Notes: generated by a model not told the origin, from the sequence alone. A DNA stretch of 41,184 nucleotides from an uncultured Candidatus Nemicrothrix sp. (GCA_903867185.1 CAIPQK010000201.1:1-41184), one strand, 5' to 3'. Positions 7,298 through 14,458 are shown, counted from the first letter of the stretch. Numbers and translations: made by a program.

Positions 7298-7536
7298 GCG
7301 TACCCGCCAGAAACAGGCGGAAGCACTGCAATTTCGTCGGCATCAGTGACGGCTGCGTCACCAGTGACGGGCTCGCCGTTGCACCACACACGACTCGTGG
7401 CCACGACCTCGGCAAACGCAGGTCCATAACGTCGGGCCGCCTCGACAAGGACTTCGTCGACAGTTGATCCCGGGATCTCATCTCGGCTTGTACCGGCTGC
7501 TTCCCGGGCCGAAGCGAACAGACGAAGAGAAGCCAC
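7294..7536 (-). CDS. MoaD/ThiS-family ubiquitin-like sulfur carrier with a Tyr-Ala tail
   Basis: MoaD and ThiS proteins carry sulfur as a thiocarboxylate on a C-terminal Gly-Gly, for molybdopterin, thiamine or amino-acid synthesis. The 80 residues show the beta-grasp pattern: [13 protein letters not shown] at the N-terminus, a central helix STVDEVLVEAARRYG, VWCNGEPVTGDAAVTDADEIAVLPPV and the final SGG. The Gly-Gly is not terminal: two residues, Tyr-Ala, follow before TGA. Family members normally end exactly at Gly-Gly, so either a protease trims it, as for QbsE of Pseudomonas, or it is not a thiocarboxylate carrier. GTG 7536 has TAACCT 6 bases upstream. It is coupled to the membrane protein downstream; no MoeB, MoaE or JAMM gene lies in the window. 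Confidence 0.82.
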   Translation of the reverse strand: MASLRLFASAREAAGTSRDEIPGSTVDEVLVEAARRYGPAFAEVVATSRVWCNGEPVTGDAAVTDADEIAVLPPVSGGYA

Positions 7537-7542
7537 GAACGA

Positions 7543-7548
7543 AGGTTA
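7543..7548 (-). promoter_or_regulatory. -10 hexamer (TAACCT) of the MoaD-like gene
   Basis: TAACCT on the minus strand, 6 bases before GTG 7536. It is divergent from the histidine phosphatase promoter 36 bases away. Confidence 0.5.
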
Positions 7549-7584
7549 CGTGGTCACCGACTCACCTCGGTCTCGCGGGTCGGG

Positions 7585-7590
7585 TACCGT
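7585..7590 (+). promoter_or_regulatory. -10 hexamer (TACCGT) of the histidine phosphatase
   Basis: TACCGT ends 6 bases before GTG 7597. There is no ribosome binding site, so a leaderless transcript is expected. Confidence 0.5.
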
Positions 7591-7596
7591 CACGCC

Positions 7597-8187
7597 GTGA
7601 CTCGCCTCCTACTTGTACGCCACGGACAGTCCGAATGGAACGCCGTTGGCCGCTGGCAGGGCAAGGCCGACCCGGAACTCACCGACTTCGGCCGACAGCA
7701 GGCATTCCATGCCGCACAGCGAATCGGGTCAGTCGACGTCATCGTTGCTTCACCGCTCGTTCGCGCGTTTGAAACGGCACAAATCATTAGTTCTCAAATT
7801 GGCGTCGGGCCCATCGTGATCGATCCCGACCTCATGGAACGCGACGCCGGCGAATGGGAAGGCCTGACCCGCGCCGAGATCGAAACCGAGTGGCCTGGAT
7901 ACCTCGGCCACGACAAATGGCCTCCCGGATACGAACTGCACGATGAATTGCTGGTTCGCACCCGCGCAGCACTCGACCGAATCCACGCTGAGTACGAAGG
8001 CGCCGATGTCCTCGTGCTCACGCACGGTGGCGTGATCGGCACGCTTGAGGTCCAACATTCTGAACAATGGCAACGCATGCCAAACCTTGGCGGACGCGTG
8101 TTTGTCCACCATGGCGACCGCCTCGAAATCGGCGAACGTGTGGTTCTCGTTGAGGACGACGAAATCACTATTCCTGATCAGATTTGA
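7597..8187 (+). CDS. Histidine phosphatase family protein (phosphoglycerate-mutase-like)
   Basis: A 196-residue member of the histidine phosphatase superfamily. The phospho-accepting His is in LLLVRHGQSEWN (4-15). The other family landmarks are also seen: the second Arg region VIVASPLVRAFETAQI, the acid in ERDAGEWEG and the second His in VLTHGGVIGTL. The sequence is too short and divergent from GpmA to be the glycolytic dPGM, so a phosphatase such as GpmB or a broad-specificity enzyme is more likely. GTG 7597 follows TACCGT by 6 bases. In mycobacteria a phosphoglycerate mutase (gpm1) also lies near mshA. The stop overlaps a possible TTG start of the next gene, indicating a two-gene operon. 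Confidence 0.9.
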   Translation: MTRLLLVRHGQSEWNAVGRWQGKADPELTDFGRQQAFHAAQRIGSVDVIVASPLVRAFETAQIISSQIGVGPIVIDPDLMERDAGEWEGLTRAEIETEWPGYLGHDKWPPGYELHDELLVRTRAALDRIHAEYEGADVLVLTHGGVIGTLEVQHSEQWQRMPNLGGRVFVHHGDRLEIGERVVLVEDDEITIPDQI

Positions 8188-8195
8188 ATGATCCG

Positions 8196-8762
8196 ATGAC
8201 CGAGCCACAAGGTTCCTCACTCCCAGTTGAGATCGTGAGGTCGCGGCGTCGGCGAAAGACGGTGCAGGCCACCATCGTCGACGGTGTCATTCGCGTCCAA
8301 GCGCCCGCTTCGATGTCAAAGCGCGAACTCGATGAGCACGTTCTTTACCTCGTCGCTCGACTCGAACGCCGCTTTCGATCCGAGACTGTCGATCTCGCAT
8401 CACGAGCGCTGCGGCTGTCGAAACGATTCTCACTTCCCAAAGCCACGTCAGTGGAGTGGGCCGATCAGCGGAGTCAGTGGGGATCGTGTACGACCACGAA
8501 TGGTCAAATTCGAATCTCGAACCGGCTAGCGGCCTACCCGCCATGGGTTCTGGATTATGTCATCGTCCACGAACTCGCTCATCTGGTCGAGGCAAACCAC
8601 TCTCCCGCGTTCAATGCACTCGTTGCCAAGTACCCACTTGCAGAACGCGCGCGCGGCTTTCTCATGGCCATTTCTTTCGGCGAAACCGGCATTGCTCAAG
8701 ATGTCGACGGAGAAGCAGCGCAACCGGAAGAAGAAACCGATACGCCCCCCACGCTCTTTTAG
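8196..8762 (+). CDS. YgjP-type (DUF45) zinc metallopeptidase
   Basis: A 188-residue protein with the zinc-binding HExxH motif in VIVHELAHLVEANHSPAF. The third ligand is presumably the His of NHSP, as in the WLM/YgjP family related to SprT and Wss1. Other family marks are VRSRRRRKTVQATI near the N-terminus and the QRSQWGSC block upstream of the active site. The C-terminal tail is acidic. The reading frame extends to TTG 8184, which overlaps the stop of the phosphatase. I chose ATG 8196 because the family N-terminus begins soon after it; neither start has a clear ribosome binding site. Family substrates are not established. It ends 9 bases from the convergent methyltransferase. Confidence 0.85.
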   Translation: MTEPQGSSLPVEIVRSRRRRKTVQATIVDGVIRVQAPASMSKRELDEHVLYLVARLERRFRSETVDLASRALRLSKRFSLPKATSVEWADQRSQWGSCTTTNGQIRISNRLAAYPPWVLDYVIVHELAHLVEANHSPAFNALVAKYPLAERARGFLMAISFGETGIAQDVDGEAAQPEEETDTPPTLF

Positions 8763-8771
8763 ACGTCAGGC

Positions 8772-9449
8772 CTATCTTTTTCGGCCTACGACCACGCAGT
8801 GCGGATGGAAGTAGCCCTTATCGAGACGCAACACATACGTTTCGAGTCCGTCAGAAGTCATAAGCGCTTTGAGCTCAACAGCCGAAGGAAAGTTCAACAC
8901 ATCACCATCGGTGATTCGCAGCACTTTTATTGCAAGGAACTCTTGGAACTGCGCCACCTGCGCCTTGAACTTCGGCGAAGTGTCGACTTCCTTCACGACC
9001 AAAAGTCCATCAGGTGAAAGCGCTTCAACGCATTCGGCGAGCAGTGCTGTTCGGGCTTCGACTGGAAGAAGGTAAAGCACATCGGCGAAAACAATCGCAT
9101 CCCAACCGCCATCGATGAGCGGCACATCACCAGATGCTCGATGTTCAAACGAAAGGTTTGCTTCACCATTACGAAGCCCGAGAACCGACTGCTTCGCGAG
9201 CGCGATTTTTTCTCCATCGATATCGATACCTACGACGCTGCGGTCTGGAGAGGAAACAGCAAGGAACGTCGTGAAAACTCCGTGACCGCAACCGACTTCA
9301 AGAATGTTTCCCGAACGAGGAATCTGAACTTCAAGTGCCTCGAAAGGGGCTGTCCACCAGCGAATATTTGTGTGAATACGCGCCGACCGGGGTAACCCTC
9401 GCCACAGTGCAAGCGTTCGTTTCGCTGCCACCGAACGAGGTGGCTTCAC
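8772..9449 (-). CDS. Class I SAM-dependent methyltransferase of the glycan cassette
   Basis: A 225-residue cytoplasmic methyltransferase. The SAM-binding motif ILEVGCGHG (about 49-57) and the acidic end of strand two (VVGIDIDGEKIALAK) are intact. AIVFADVLYLLP and LSPDGLLVVKEVDTSP are the usual later strands. The N-terminal 45 residues are basic and aromatic-rich and could contact a lipid or membrane. The GTG start at 9449 overlaps the YdjC-type stop (GTGA), making this the last gene of a four-gene operon with two glycosyltransferases and a carbohydrate deacetylase. A role in methylating a sugar or lipid carrier fits the context but is inferred only from neighbours. Confidence 0.85.
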   Translation of the reverse strand: MKPPRSVAAKRTLALWRGLPRSARIHTNIRWWTAPFEALEVQIPRSGNILEVGCGHGVFTTFLAVSSPDRSVVGIDIDGEKIALAKQSVLGLRNGEANLSFEHRASGDVPLIDGGWDAIVFADVLYLLPVEARTALLAECVEALSPDGLLVVKEVDTSPKFKAQVAQFQEFLAIKVLRITDGDVLNFPSAVELKALMTSDGLETYVLRLDKGYFHPHCVVVGRKR

Positions 9450-10306
9450 AGCCCTGCCCTCGGAAGATCGGCAAAGGTGCCGAGTCGAAAGCCCGAGTCT
9501 TCAATCGCCGAGCGCACGGTGTTCGAACACAACGCAGTGAACTCGAGATCCCAGTTGTAATTCCATCGGTAGCGATCGCGTTCGGGGTCATCGGGCAATC
9601 CGGGATGACTACCAATTTCCGCGCTTGGCGCACCTGAAGCGGCCAAGAGACCAATCGCTTGAACCATTTCCGTGGTGCCGAGCGATCCAGCTTCATCGAG
9701 ACCTGTCGCCGCTCCTGTCCAGGCCCAGTGACGTTCACGCAGCTCCGCCTCGAGCTGACGCGCAAGACGTCGGACCACAACCCCCACAGGACCGCGCGCA
9801 TTCGACCGCGTCACTCGCATGGCATGAACGCCATTCGCATCACCAAGATCGAGTAGCACCCGGCTCACAGACGGCCAGAGATGAATGTGTTGATGCGTAT
9901 CAAAATGATCGACAACCAGCCCCTCGGCCGTGATGGCTTCAAGCTGAGCCGCAAACTCTCGACGGAGATCGTCGGGATCGATCCGATGAGCAGCAGCACG
10001 GGGCAAAAATGCTTTCCATGTTGGCCAGAAATTTCCTCGTTTGTCGACCAGCGAAGGAACTTCGCGAGCCGATAGCAGCGGAGGATCTTCACCGACTGCG
10101 GTGAGATGGGCACCCACTCCAAGACTCGAGACATCGCGCAATTGCTTCGCCGAAGAACCGAACGCTGGTGCCACAGCGATGACTGACGTTGACGTCACGA
10201 CTCCACGCTCATGGGCCTCAATGATCCCCTGAGAGACTCGTGCCGTGAGGCCGAAGTCATCGGCAGAAACAATCAGAATGGGCGCTTCGTCGTTTGACGA
10301 CTTCAC
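9446..10306 (-). CDS. YdjC/ChbG-family carbohydrate deacetylase
   Basis: The YdjC/ChbG/HpnK family are metal-dependent deacetylases of N-acetylated sugars. The 286 residues carry the N-terminal metal motif LIVSADDFGLT (11-21), LGVGAHLT for the next ligands, the catalytic VDHFDTHQHIHLWPS and the late EIGSHPGLPDD. Length and motif order are typical. The GTG at 10306 overlaps the end of the GT2 gene (GTGA), and its own end overlaps the methyltransferase start, so expression is coupled. With a GT2 and a GT-C enzyme in the same operon, the likely substrate is an N-acetylhexosamine on a lipid carrier or surface glycan. The exact sugar cannot be told. Confidence 0.88.
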   Translation of the reverse strand: MKSSNDEAPILIVSADDFGLTARVSQGIIEAHERGVVTSTSVIAVAPAFGSSAKQLRDVSSLGVGAHLTAVGEDPPLLSAREVPSLVDKRGNFWPTWKAFLPRAAAHRIDPDDLRREFAAQLEAITAEGLVVDHFDTHQHIHLWPSVSRVLLDLGDANGVHAMRVTRSNARGPVGVVVRRLARQLEAELRERHWAWTGAATGLDEAGSLGTTEMVQAIGLLAASGAPSAEIGSHPGLPDDPERDRYRWNYNWDLEFTALCSNTVRSAIEDSGFRLGTFADLPRAGL

Positions 10307-11085
10307 GAGGCTGCGCCGCCACCTGAGTTCCAGGGCTGGCGCACCTCGATCGGTAATGGTTCGAGCGATTGGAGTTCGCTGCGCAATTCATACATCTCGC
10401 GAAGAATCTTGAGGATTACCGAGTTCGAAGACAACGTAGAAATTCCGCGAGTACGTGGGAAGTAATCGACTCCGAATTGCACGATGCTGAATCCGAGCTT
10501 CTGAGCACGAGCGAGCAACTCAACATCAATGAACGAACCCTCACTCTGGAGTTCCACGTTGTCAAGCAGTGTGCGTCGCATGAGTTTGAAAGCAAAATTC
10601 ATGTCACGAAGGCGTAATCCGAACATTGTTTGAATCAAATGGTTGTAGACGTAGCTATAAACAAGTCGACGCGCGCCTTCACCAGTGCGATCGAATCGAT
10701 AGGCGCTGACGATGTCGGCTTCATAGATACGCAGAAGTCGAACTGCCTTCGACACTTCCGCCATATCGAATGGGAGGTCGGCGTCGGTATAGAGCACGAT
10801 TTCGCCCGTGGCGTTTTCGAAGCCCGTCTTGAGCGTGCCGCCGAGCTTTCGATTGACGTCGTGATGAACAACTGAGATCCGCTTGTCGGCCGCAGCCATC
10901 TCGTCGGCGATCTTGCCGGTTGCGTCGGTCGACGCATCGTTAATGATGAGAACGTCACAGCGAGCGATCTCACCCGCTTCGATTAACGCATCGCCTGCTT
11001 CGAACGCTGCCGCGACGGCGCGTTCGATCGTCTCCTCCTCGTTCCACATTGGGTAGAAAATCGTGAGGCTCTCGAAATGCGCCAT
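10303..11085 (-). CDS. Family 2 glycosyltransferase (polyprenyl-phosphate sugar synthase type)
   Basis: A 260-residue GT-A fold enzyme related to dolichol-phosphate mannose synthase and GtrB/ArnC. It starts LTIFYPMWNEEETI (7-20), has CDVLIINDASTDATGKIA for nucleotide binding, the metal-binding DAD in LYTDADLPFD, and LRDMNFAFKLMRR. No C-terminal membrane segments are visible, so it is a soluble or peripheral Dpm1-like form. It would load a sugar onto a polyprenyl phosphate at the inner face of the membrane. It sits 4 bases after the GT-C gene, whose family uses such lipid-linked donors, and overlaps the deacetylase start. The sugar is unknown. Confidence 0.9.
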   Translation of the reverse strand: MAHFESLTIFYPMWNEEETIERAVAAAFEAGDALIEAGEIARCDVLIINDASTDATGKIADEMAAADKRISVVHHDVNRKLGGTLKTGFENATGEIVLYTDADLPFDMAEVSKAVRLLRIYEADIVSAYRFDRTGEGARRLVYSYVYNHLIQTMFGLRLRDMNFAFKLMRRTLLDNVELQSEGSFIDVELLARAQKLGFSIVQFGVDYFPRTRGISTLSSNSVILKILREMYELRSELQSLEPLPIEVRQPWNSGGGAAS

Positions 11086-11089
11086 GGCC

Positions 11090-12373
11090 TCAGGCTACGT
11101 AGTAACCACGCCCGAAGGCGAAGGCCCATACCAGCAGGACAATTCCGCTCACCGACCACCATGCCCAACGCAACCGTGGGCGGGTCGCGAGAATCCCGCC
11201 GAGGACCAAGAAGCATGGGAACGTCGACAAGAGGTACCTGCCCGTCCCCTGAAAGTCTTTGGTGCCCACGAGGGCAATCGCAAGCATTGAGAAGCAGTAG
11301 AGGCCGTAGCCCCAGCCAAACTTTTTCCAGACCTGCCAGGCCAGAAACAGAAATCCGAGAACGAAGAGGCCTTGCAGGATCACGGTCACCGCGTACTGCA
11401 ACTTTTCGAACGTGACGGTGTCGCCATGCTGCAACCACTGCCACGACCACCGCGGCAGATTCTTGATCTGCTGGAACCACGTGACCTTGAACCAAGTCCG
11501 TGGGCCAGAGCCCTGGTCCCATCCCGGAGCGCGCTGCACTTCATCGAACGCCAGCGGATGACCAAAACGAATGCCGAGATAGGTCATGTAACCGACAAGA
11601 CCACCAAGCGAAAGCAGCACACCAGCGTCAGCCGGACGCAGTCGGCGCCACATCACGCGCGGTCGCCAGCGAGATTCGCCCGCTTCGATCACATGCCGGC
11701 GCCAAAGAGCAACGGCAACGAGTCCGATGATGAGTGCAATGCCAACTGGTCGGGTTGCGGTTGCGACTGCGCCAGCGAGACCCGCAAGGATCGTGTGATC
11801 ACGCTCAAGAAGAAGAAATGCTCCAACTGCGGCAAATAAAAACAGTGCATCGCCGTACACCGCGCCGAAGAGATAGAAGACATACGGATAGACGAGGAAC
11901 GTGATGAGCGCGATTCGTGCAACGCGATCGGTGATGTGGTGACGAAACCACTTGAACATTGCCAACACTGCTCCGAGACCGAAACCGATCGTGAGCAACG
12001 ATCCAAGCAACTTCACCGACAACGTTGTGACTGAATGCAGTCCCCACATCACTCCGGGGTACGCCGGGAAATACGCGACCGCAGATTGTTGGTTAGGTCC
12101 CGCAAACCAATAGCCCGTGGTTGAAATCTGCGCGTACCAATTCCCATCGAAACGGAACCAACCGCCGAAGAGACCGGAACCCGGGTAGGACGACGAGTCA
12201 ACGCCTCCGTAGGTTGCGAACGGCCCCCGGGCCCCGAGCCAAACGGCAATGAAGAGAACAACAAAGACACCTACCCACACCGCAAACGCATCAACCCAAG
12301 GAGCGAAGCCAAGAACGCCACACTCAGGCGCATCTTCGGCGCATGCGTCACTCGACGTTGGGGCAGAAGTCAC
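11090..12373 (-). CDS. GT-C type integral membrane mannosyltransferase (PIG-V-like)
   Basis: The 427 residues hold about ten membrane segments. After the first membrane segment comes a large loop with FRFDGNWYAQISTTGYW and SAVAYFPAYPGVMW, which matches the aspartate-containing first loop (R-x-D...YP) of GT-C enzymes such as PIG-V/GPI mannosyltransferase II. These transfer sugars from polyprenyl-phosphate donors outside the membrane. GTG 12373 has TAGCGT 6 bases upstream and heads the operon GT-C, GT2, YdjC deacetylase, methyltransferase. GPI anchors are not expected in bacteria, so the acceptor is probably a cell-wall glycolipid or a secreted protein. Acceptor and sugar are inferred, not shown. 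Confidence 0.82.
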   Translation of the reverse strand: MTSAPTSSDACAEDAPECGVLGFAPWVDAFAVWVGVFVVLFIAVWLGARGPFATYGGVDSSSYPGSGLFGGWFRFDGNWYAQISTTGYWFAGPNQQSAVAYFPAYPGVMWGLHSVTTLSVKLLGSLLTIGFGLGAVLAMFKWFRHHITDRVARIALITFLVYPYVFYLFGAVYGDALFLFAAVGAFLLLERDHTILAGLAGAVATATRPVGIALIIGLVAVALWRRHVIEAGESRWRPRVMWRRLRPADAGVLLSLGGLVGYMTYLGIRFGHPLAFDEVQRAPGWDQGSGPRTWFKVTWFQQIKNLPRWSWQWLQHGDTVTFEKLQYAVTVILQGLFVLGFLFLAWQVWKKFGWGYGLYCFSMLAIALVGTKDFQGTGRYLLSTFPCFLVLGGILATRPRLRWAWWSVSGIVLLVWAFAFGRGYYVA

Positions 12374-12379
12374 GACGAG

Positions 12380-12385
12380 ACGCTA
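12380..12385 (-). promoter_or_regulatory. -10 hexamer (TAGCGT) of the glycan cassette
   Basis: TAGCGT on the minus strand, exactly 6 bases before GTG 12373. It is divergent from the tRNA-Lys promoter. Confidence 0.6.
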
Positions 12386-12417
12386 CCTGTGGCGTCGGCG
12401 GGGCCCGGGGAGACCGG

Positions 12418-12423
12418 TAACGT
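12418..12423 (+). promoter_or_regulatory. -10 hexamer (TAACGT) of tRNA-Lys
   Basis: TAACGT lies 10 bases before the first base of the tRNA. No clear -35 hexamer was seen in the GC-rich sequence upstream. Confidence 0.45.
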
Positions 12424-12433
12424 GTCGCTTCAC

Positions 12434-12510
12434 GCCTCTGTGGCCAAGTTGGTTAAGGCAGCGGACTTTTAATCCGACGATCGTGGGTTCGACCCCCACC
12501 GGAGGCACCA
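12434..12510 (+). tRNA. tRNA-Lys (anticodon TTT)
   Basis: A complete cloverleaf. The acceptor arm GCCTCTG pairs with CGGAGGC (one G-U pair). The anticodon loop is CTTTTAA with anticodon TTT, and the T arm is GTGGG-TTCGACC-CCCAC. The discriminator base is A and CCA is encoded (12508-12510). The outermost pair of the anticodon stem looks mismatched (G-A). It is followed within 10 bases by a strong terminator and reads lysine AAA, and AAG by wobble. Confidence 0.97.
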
Positions 12511-12519
12511 CAAAACGCT

Positions 12520-12549
12520 CGAAGCGCCCACCGCAAGGTGGGCGCTTCG
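12520..12549 (+). terminator. Strong hairpin terminator after tRNA-Lys
   Basis: CGAAGCGCCCACC pairs perfectly over 13 bases with GGTGGGCGCTTCG around a GCAA (GNRA) tetraloop, followed by TTCTTC. It ends the tRNA-Lys transcript and could also stop the convergent thioredoxin-like transcript, whose stop codon is at 12577. Confidence 0.85.
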
Positions 12550-12576
12550 TTCTTCAGAACCTTGGCGAACAAGCGA

Positions 12577-13305
12577 TCAGACCGGGGCCTTACCTGTTCG
12601 AGCGGCCGCAAGCAGAGCGTTCCATTCAGCTTCGGTCTTCTCACCACTCGTACGGTAGACAACCTTGCCTTGCGCATCGGTTACAAGGAAGTACGGGAAA
12701 CCCGAGACGCCGAGGGCAGCTCCGGCTTGGTTCTGCTTGTCATCAACAATCGTCGGGACACTCCACTTTTCACGACGCAACCAATCGGACGCTGGAAAGT
12801 TGCCCTTCGCTGGATCGTTCGATGTGGCGACTGTGACCAGTTCGACATCGGCAGGCATTCCCGATGCATTTAGCCAACCCTGGATTCGTGGAACCTCGGC
12901 TTGGCAATGTGGGCACCAATGAGCAACGACCATGATGATGTGCGGCTTGCCGTCGGCAGCAATGGTGAGTTGCTTGCCATCGAATTGCTGGCCGGTTACG
13001 GACGGAATCACTGTTCCGACCATCGGGTCAGCACCGCTATCGGGCATGGGCGTGAGGTTTGTTCCGTTTACCGCCACCTGCCCGTAGTCGAGTTTGCCGT
13101 TCGGGACGATGGTCCCGCCGCTTGCGGCAGAGCCCCCGCCCGAAGACTTGCTGCCCCGTCCTGCGACAACGGCAACAACGCCAACAACAACAACGACAAC
13201 AACAATGGCGATCCAAATCCATGCAGTGGATTTACTTTTTCCGGCATTCGATGCAGCACGAACACGCTGCGATGCGGACTTCGATTTTCCTGGACGGTTA
13301 CTCAC
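12577..13305 (-). CDS. Membrane-anchored thioredoxin-fold oxidoreductase (BdbD/TlpA-like)
   Basis: A 242-residue protein with a basic N-terminal tail (1-27), one membrane span (28-48, very Val-rich), a Gly/Ser linker and an extracytoplasmic thioredoxin domain. The active site is WCPHC (130-134) and the cis-proline lies in GVSGFPYF (Pro about 204). CPHC is the DsbA-type dipeptide, so oxidation of secreted proteins is likelier than reduction. The GTG at 13305 overlaps the stop of the DsbB gene (GTGA). The pair therefore looks like BdbC/BdbD, with DsbB reoxidising this protein. A TlpA-like reductive role in cytochrome maturation is the alternative; no ccs or ccd genes lie nearby. Confidence 0.87.
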   Translation of the reverse strand: MSNRPGKSKSASQRVRAASNAGKSKSTAWIWIAIVVVVVVVGVVAVVAGRGSKSSGGGSAASGGTIVPNGKLDYGQVAVNGTNLTPMPDSGADPMVGTVIPSVTGQQFDGKQLTIAADGKPHIIMVVAHWCPHCQAEVPRIQGWLNASGMPADVELVTVATSNDPAKGNFPASDWLRREKWSVPTIVDDKQNQAGAALGVSGFPYFLVTDAQGKVVYRTSGEKTEAEWNALLAAARTGKAPV

Positions 13306-13880
13306 GGGGAGACCTCAACTTCTTCAGCGATGTCGATTTCGACATCAGACGGATCACTTACAAACAACAGAGCAATCATGAACACTGCGGCAGAAAGCGC
13401 CATGAACGGAAGAGTGACGAAGTGAAACTCGTTCACATACTTCAATGTGCAAGGCACGGCGGCAGTGCAGAACGAGGTCCCAGAAGGAGGCGGGAACCAC
13501 TGAATCCATGAGTGATACGCGGAAATCACAACACTGATGCACAACACCGGAATGGCGTACACCTTGATCGATGCGTCTCGACGCCACGAGGCGATCCCGA
13601 GAATGACTGACCACGGATACAAACAGATGCGCTGATACCAACACAGTTCGCAAGGCACATAGCCCTGCACCTTTGAGTAATAAAGCGATCCTGCGGTGGT
13701 CACCAGCGCGATGATCCATGCCAACGGGAGCGCAACGTTGCCCAGTTGCGCTCGTGTTTCGGCAAACGCGTCAGGATTTCCGAAACGGCGCAGTAGCGCG
13801 CCCACGACGATGGCTGCAGCACCTGCCCAACAACCAAGAGCGAGCACTGCGTAGAAGAACGAGAAGGACTGGACATTCAT
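13302..13880 (-). CDS. Disulfide bond formation protein DsbB/BdbC
   Basis: A 192-residue membrane protein that passes electrons from a periplasmic-side thiol oxidase to quinone. It has about five hydrophobic segments, one more than the classical four. The first redox pair is PCELCWYQRICLYPW (Cys77 and Cys80), the strong DsbB signature. The second pair is Cys138 and Cys144 in SFCTAAVPCTLKY, in the second outer loop. The C-terminus is acidic and cytoplasmic. ATG 13880 has GAGGA about 9 bases upstream as a possible ribosome binding site. It is the first gene of a two-gene operon with the CPHC protein, its likely partner. Confidence 0.93.
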   Translation of the reverse strand: MNVQSFSFFYAVLALGCWAGAAAIVVGALLRRFGNPDAFAETRAQLGNVALPLAWIIALVTTAGSLYYSKVQGYVPCELCWYQRICLYPWSVILGIASWRRDASIKVYAIPVLCISVVISAYHSWIQWFPPPSGTSFCTAAVPCTLKYVNEFHFVTLPFMALSAAVFMIALLFVSDPSDVEIDIAEEVEVSP

Positions 13881-13978
13881 GCCCGGTCATCCTCGCAGAA
13901 TCCGAGCCTTTCTCCAACGCGACCGCTCGACTCCTGTCCCAGCCACCAAACCACAGGGCTGACGTGTCGGAGACCCCG

Positions 13979-13984
13979 TAGGCT
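13979..13984 (+). promoter_or_regulatory. -10 hexamer (TAGGCT) of the usp operon
   Basis: TAGGCT ends 6 bases before ATG 13991, giving a leaderless transcript for usp-usp-ATPase. Confidence 0.55.
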
Positions 13985-13990
13985 CGCACC

Positions 13991-14458
13991 ATGAGTTCCT
14001 CGCCCTCCGGCACCACCGTCATAGCGGCCGTTGACTTTTCCGATCATGGCGAGCGAATCGTCCGAGAAGCACTTCTCCTCGCCCGTGCTGCCGGATCTTC
14101 ATTGCATTTGGTGCATGTTGCGGCCGGTGAACCCGTCCTTGCTGGTTACGACAAAGAAGACATCAGTTCCTTCACCCGTTCCGCCCGTGCCGGTGAACTC
14201 ACCGACGAGCATCGCAAAGTCCGAGAACTGGCCGAAACGCTCACCGACACCACCGGGGTCGAGGTTCACCCCTTGGTGATCATGGGGCCCGCATCGGAAA
14301 CACTGCTCACCGCAATCGACGAACTCAACGCTTCGCACATCGTTCTAGGAACGCATGGCCACGGCGGAATGCATCACCTCATGTTTGGCAGCGTGGCCCA
14401 AGAACTCGTGCGACGCAGCAACGTCCCAGTCCTTCTCGTGCCCGTCGTCAAGCGTTAA
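13991..14458 (+). CDS. Universal stress protein, UspA family (first copy)
   Basis: A single-domain Usp of 155 residues. It begins TVIAAVDFSDHGERIVREAL and ends with the ATP-binding signature VLGTHGHGGMHHLMFGSVAQELVRRSNVPVLLV, shown here in parts as GTHGHGG and FGSVAQELVRRS; the G-2x-G-9x-G-S pattern indicates an ATP-binding type. Actinobacterial Usps respond to hypoxia and energy stress. TAGGCT lies 6 bases before the ATG. It is followed 20 bases later by a second Usp and then a P-type ATPase, so the three are likely cotranscribed and may link stress signalling to ion transport. The identity is firm; the specific signal is unknown. Confidence 0.93.
   Translation: MSSSPSGTTVIAAVDFSDHGERIVREALLLARAAGSSLHLVHVAAGEPVLAGYDKEDISSFTRSARAGELTDEHRKVRELAETLTDTTGVEVHPLVIMGPASETLLTAIDELNASHIVLGTHGHGGMHHLMFGSVAQELVRRSNVPVLLVPVVKR

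Noticed and set aside
13059-13265. Gln/Arg- and Cys-rich frames in the region coding for the Val-rich membrane span of the thioredoxin-like protein
   Set aside because: Produced by the GTC/GTT repeat of the Val-rich segment read in other frames; not a separate gene or a real nucleotide repeat element.
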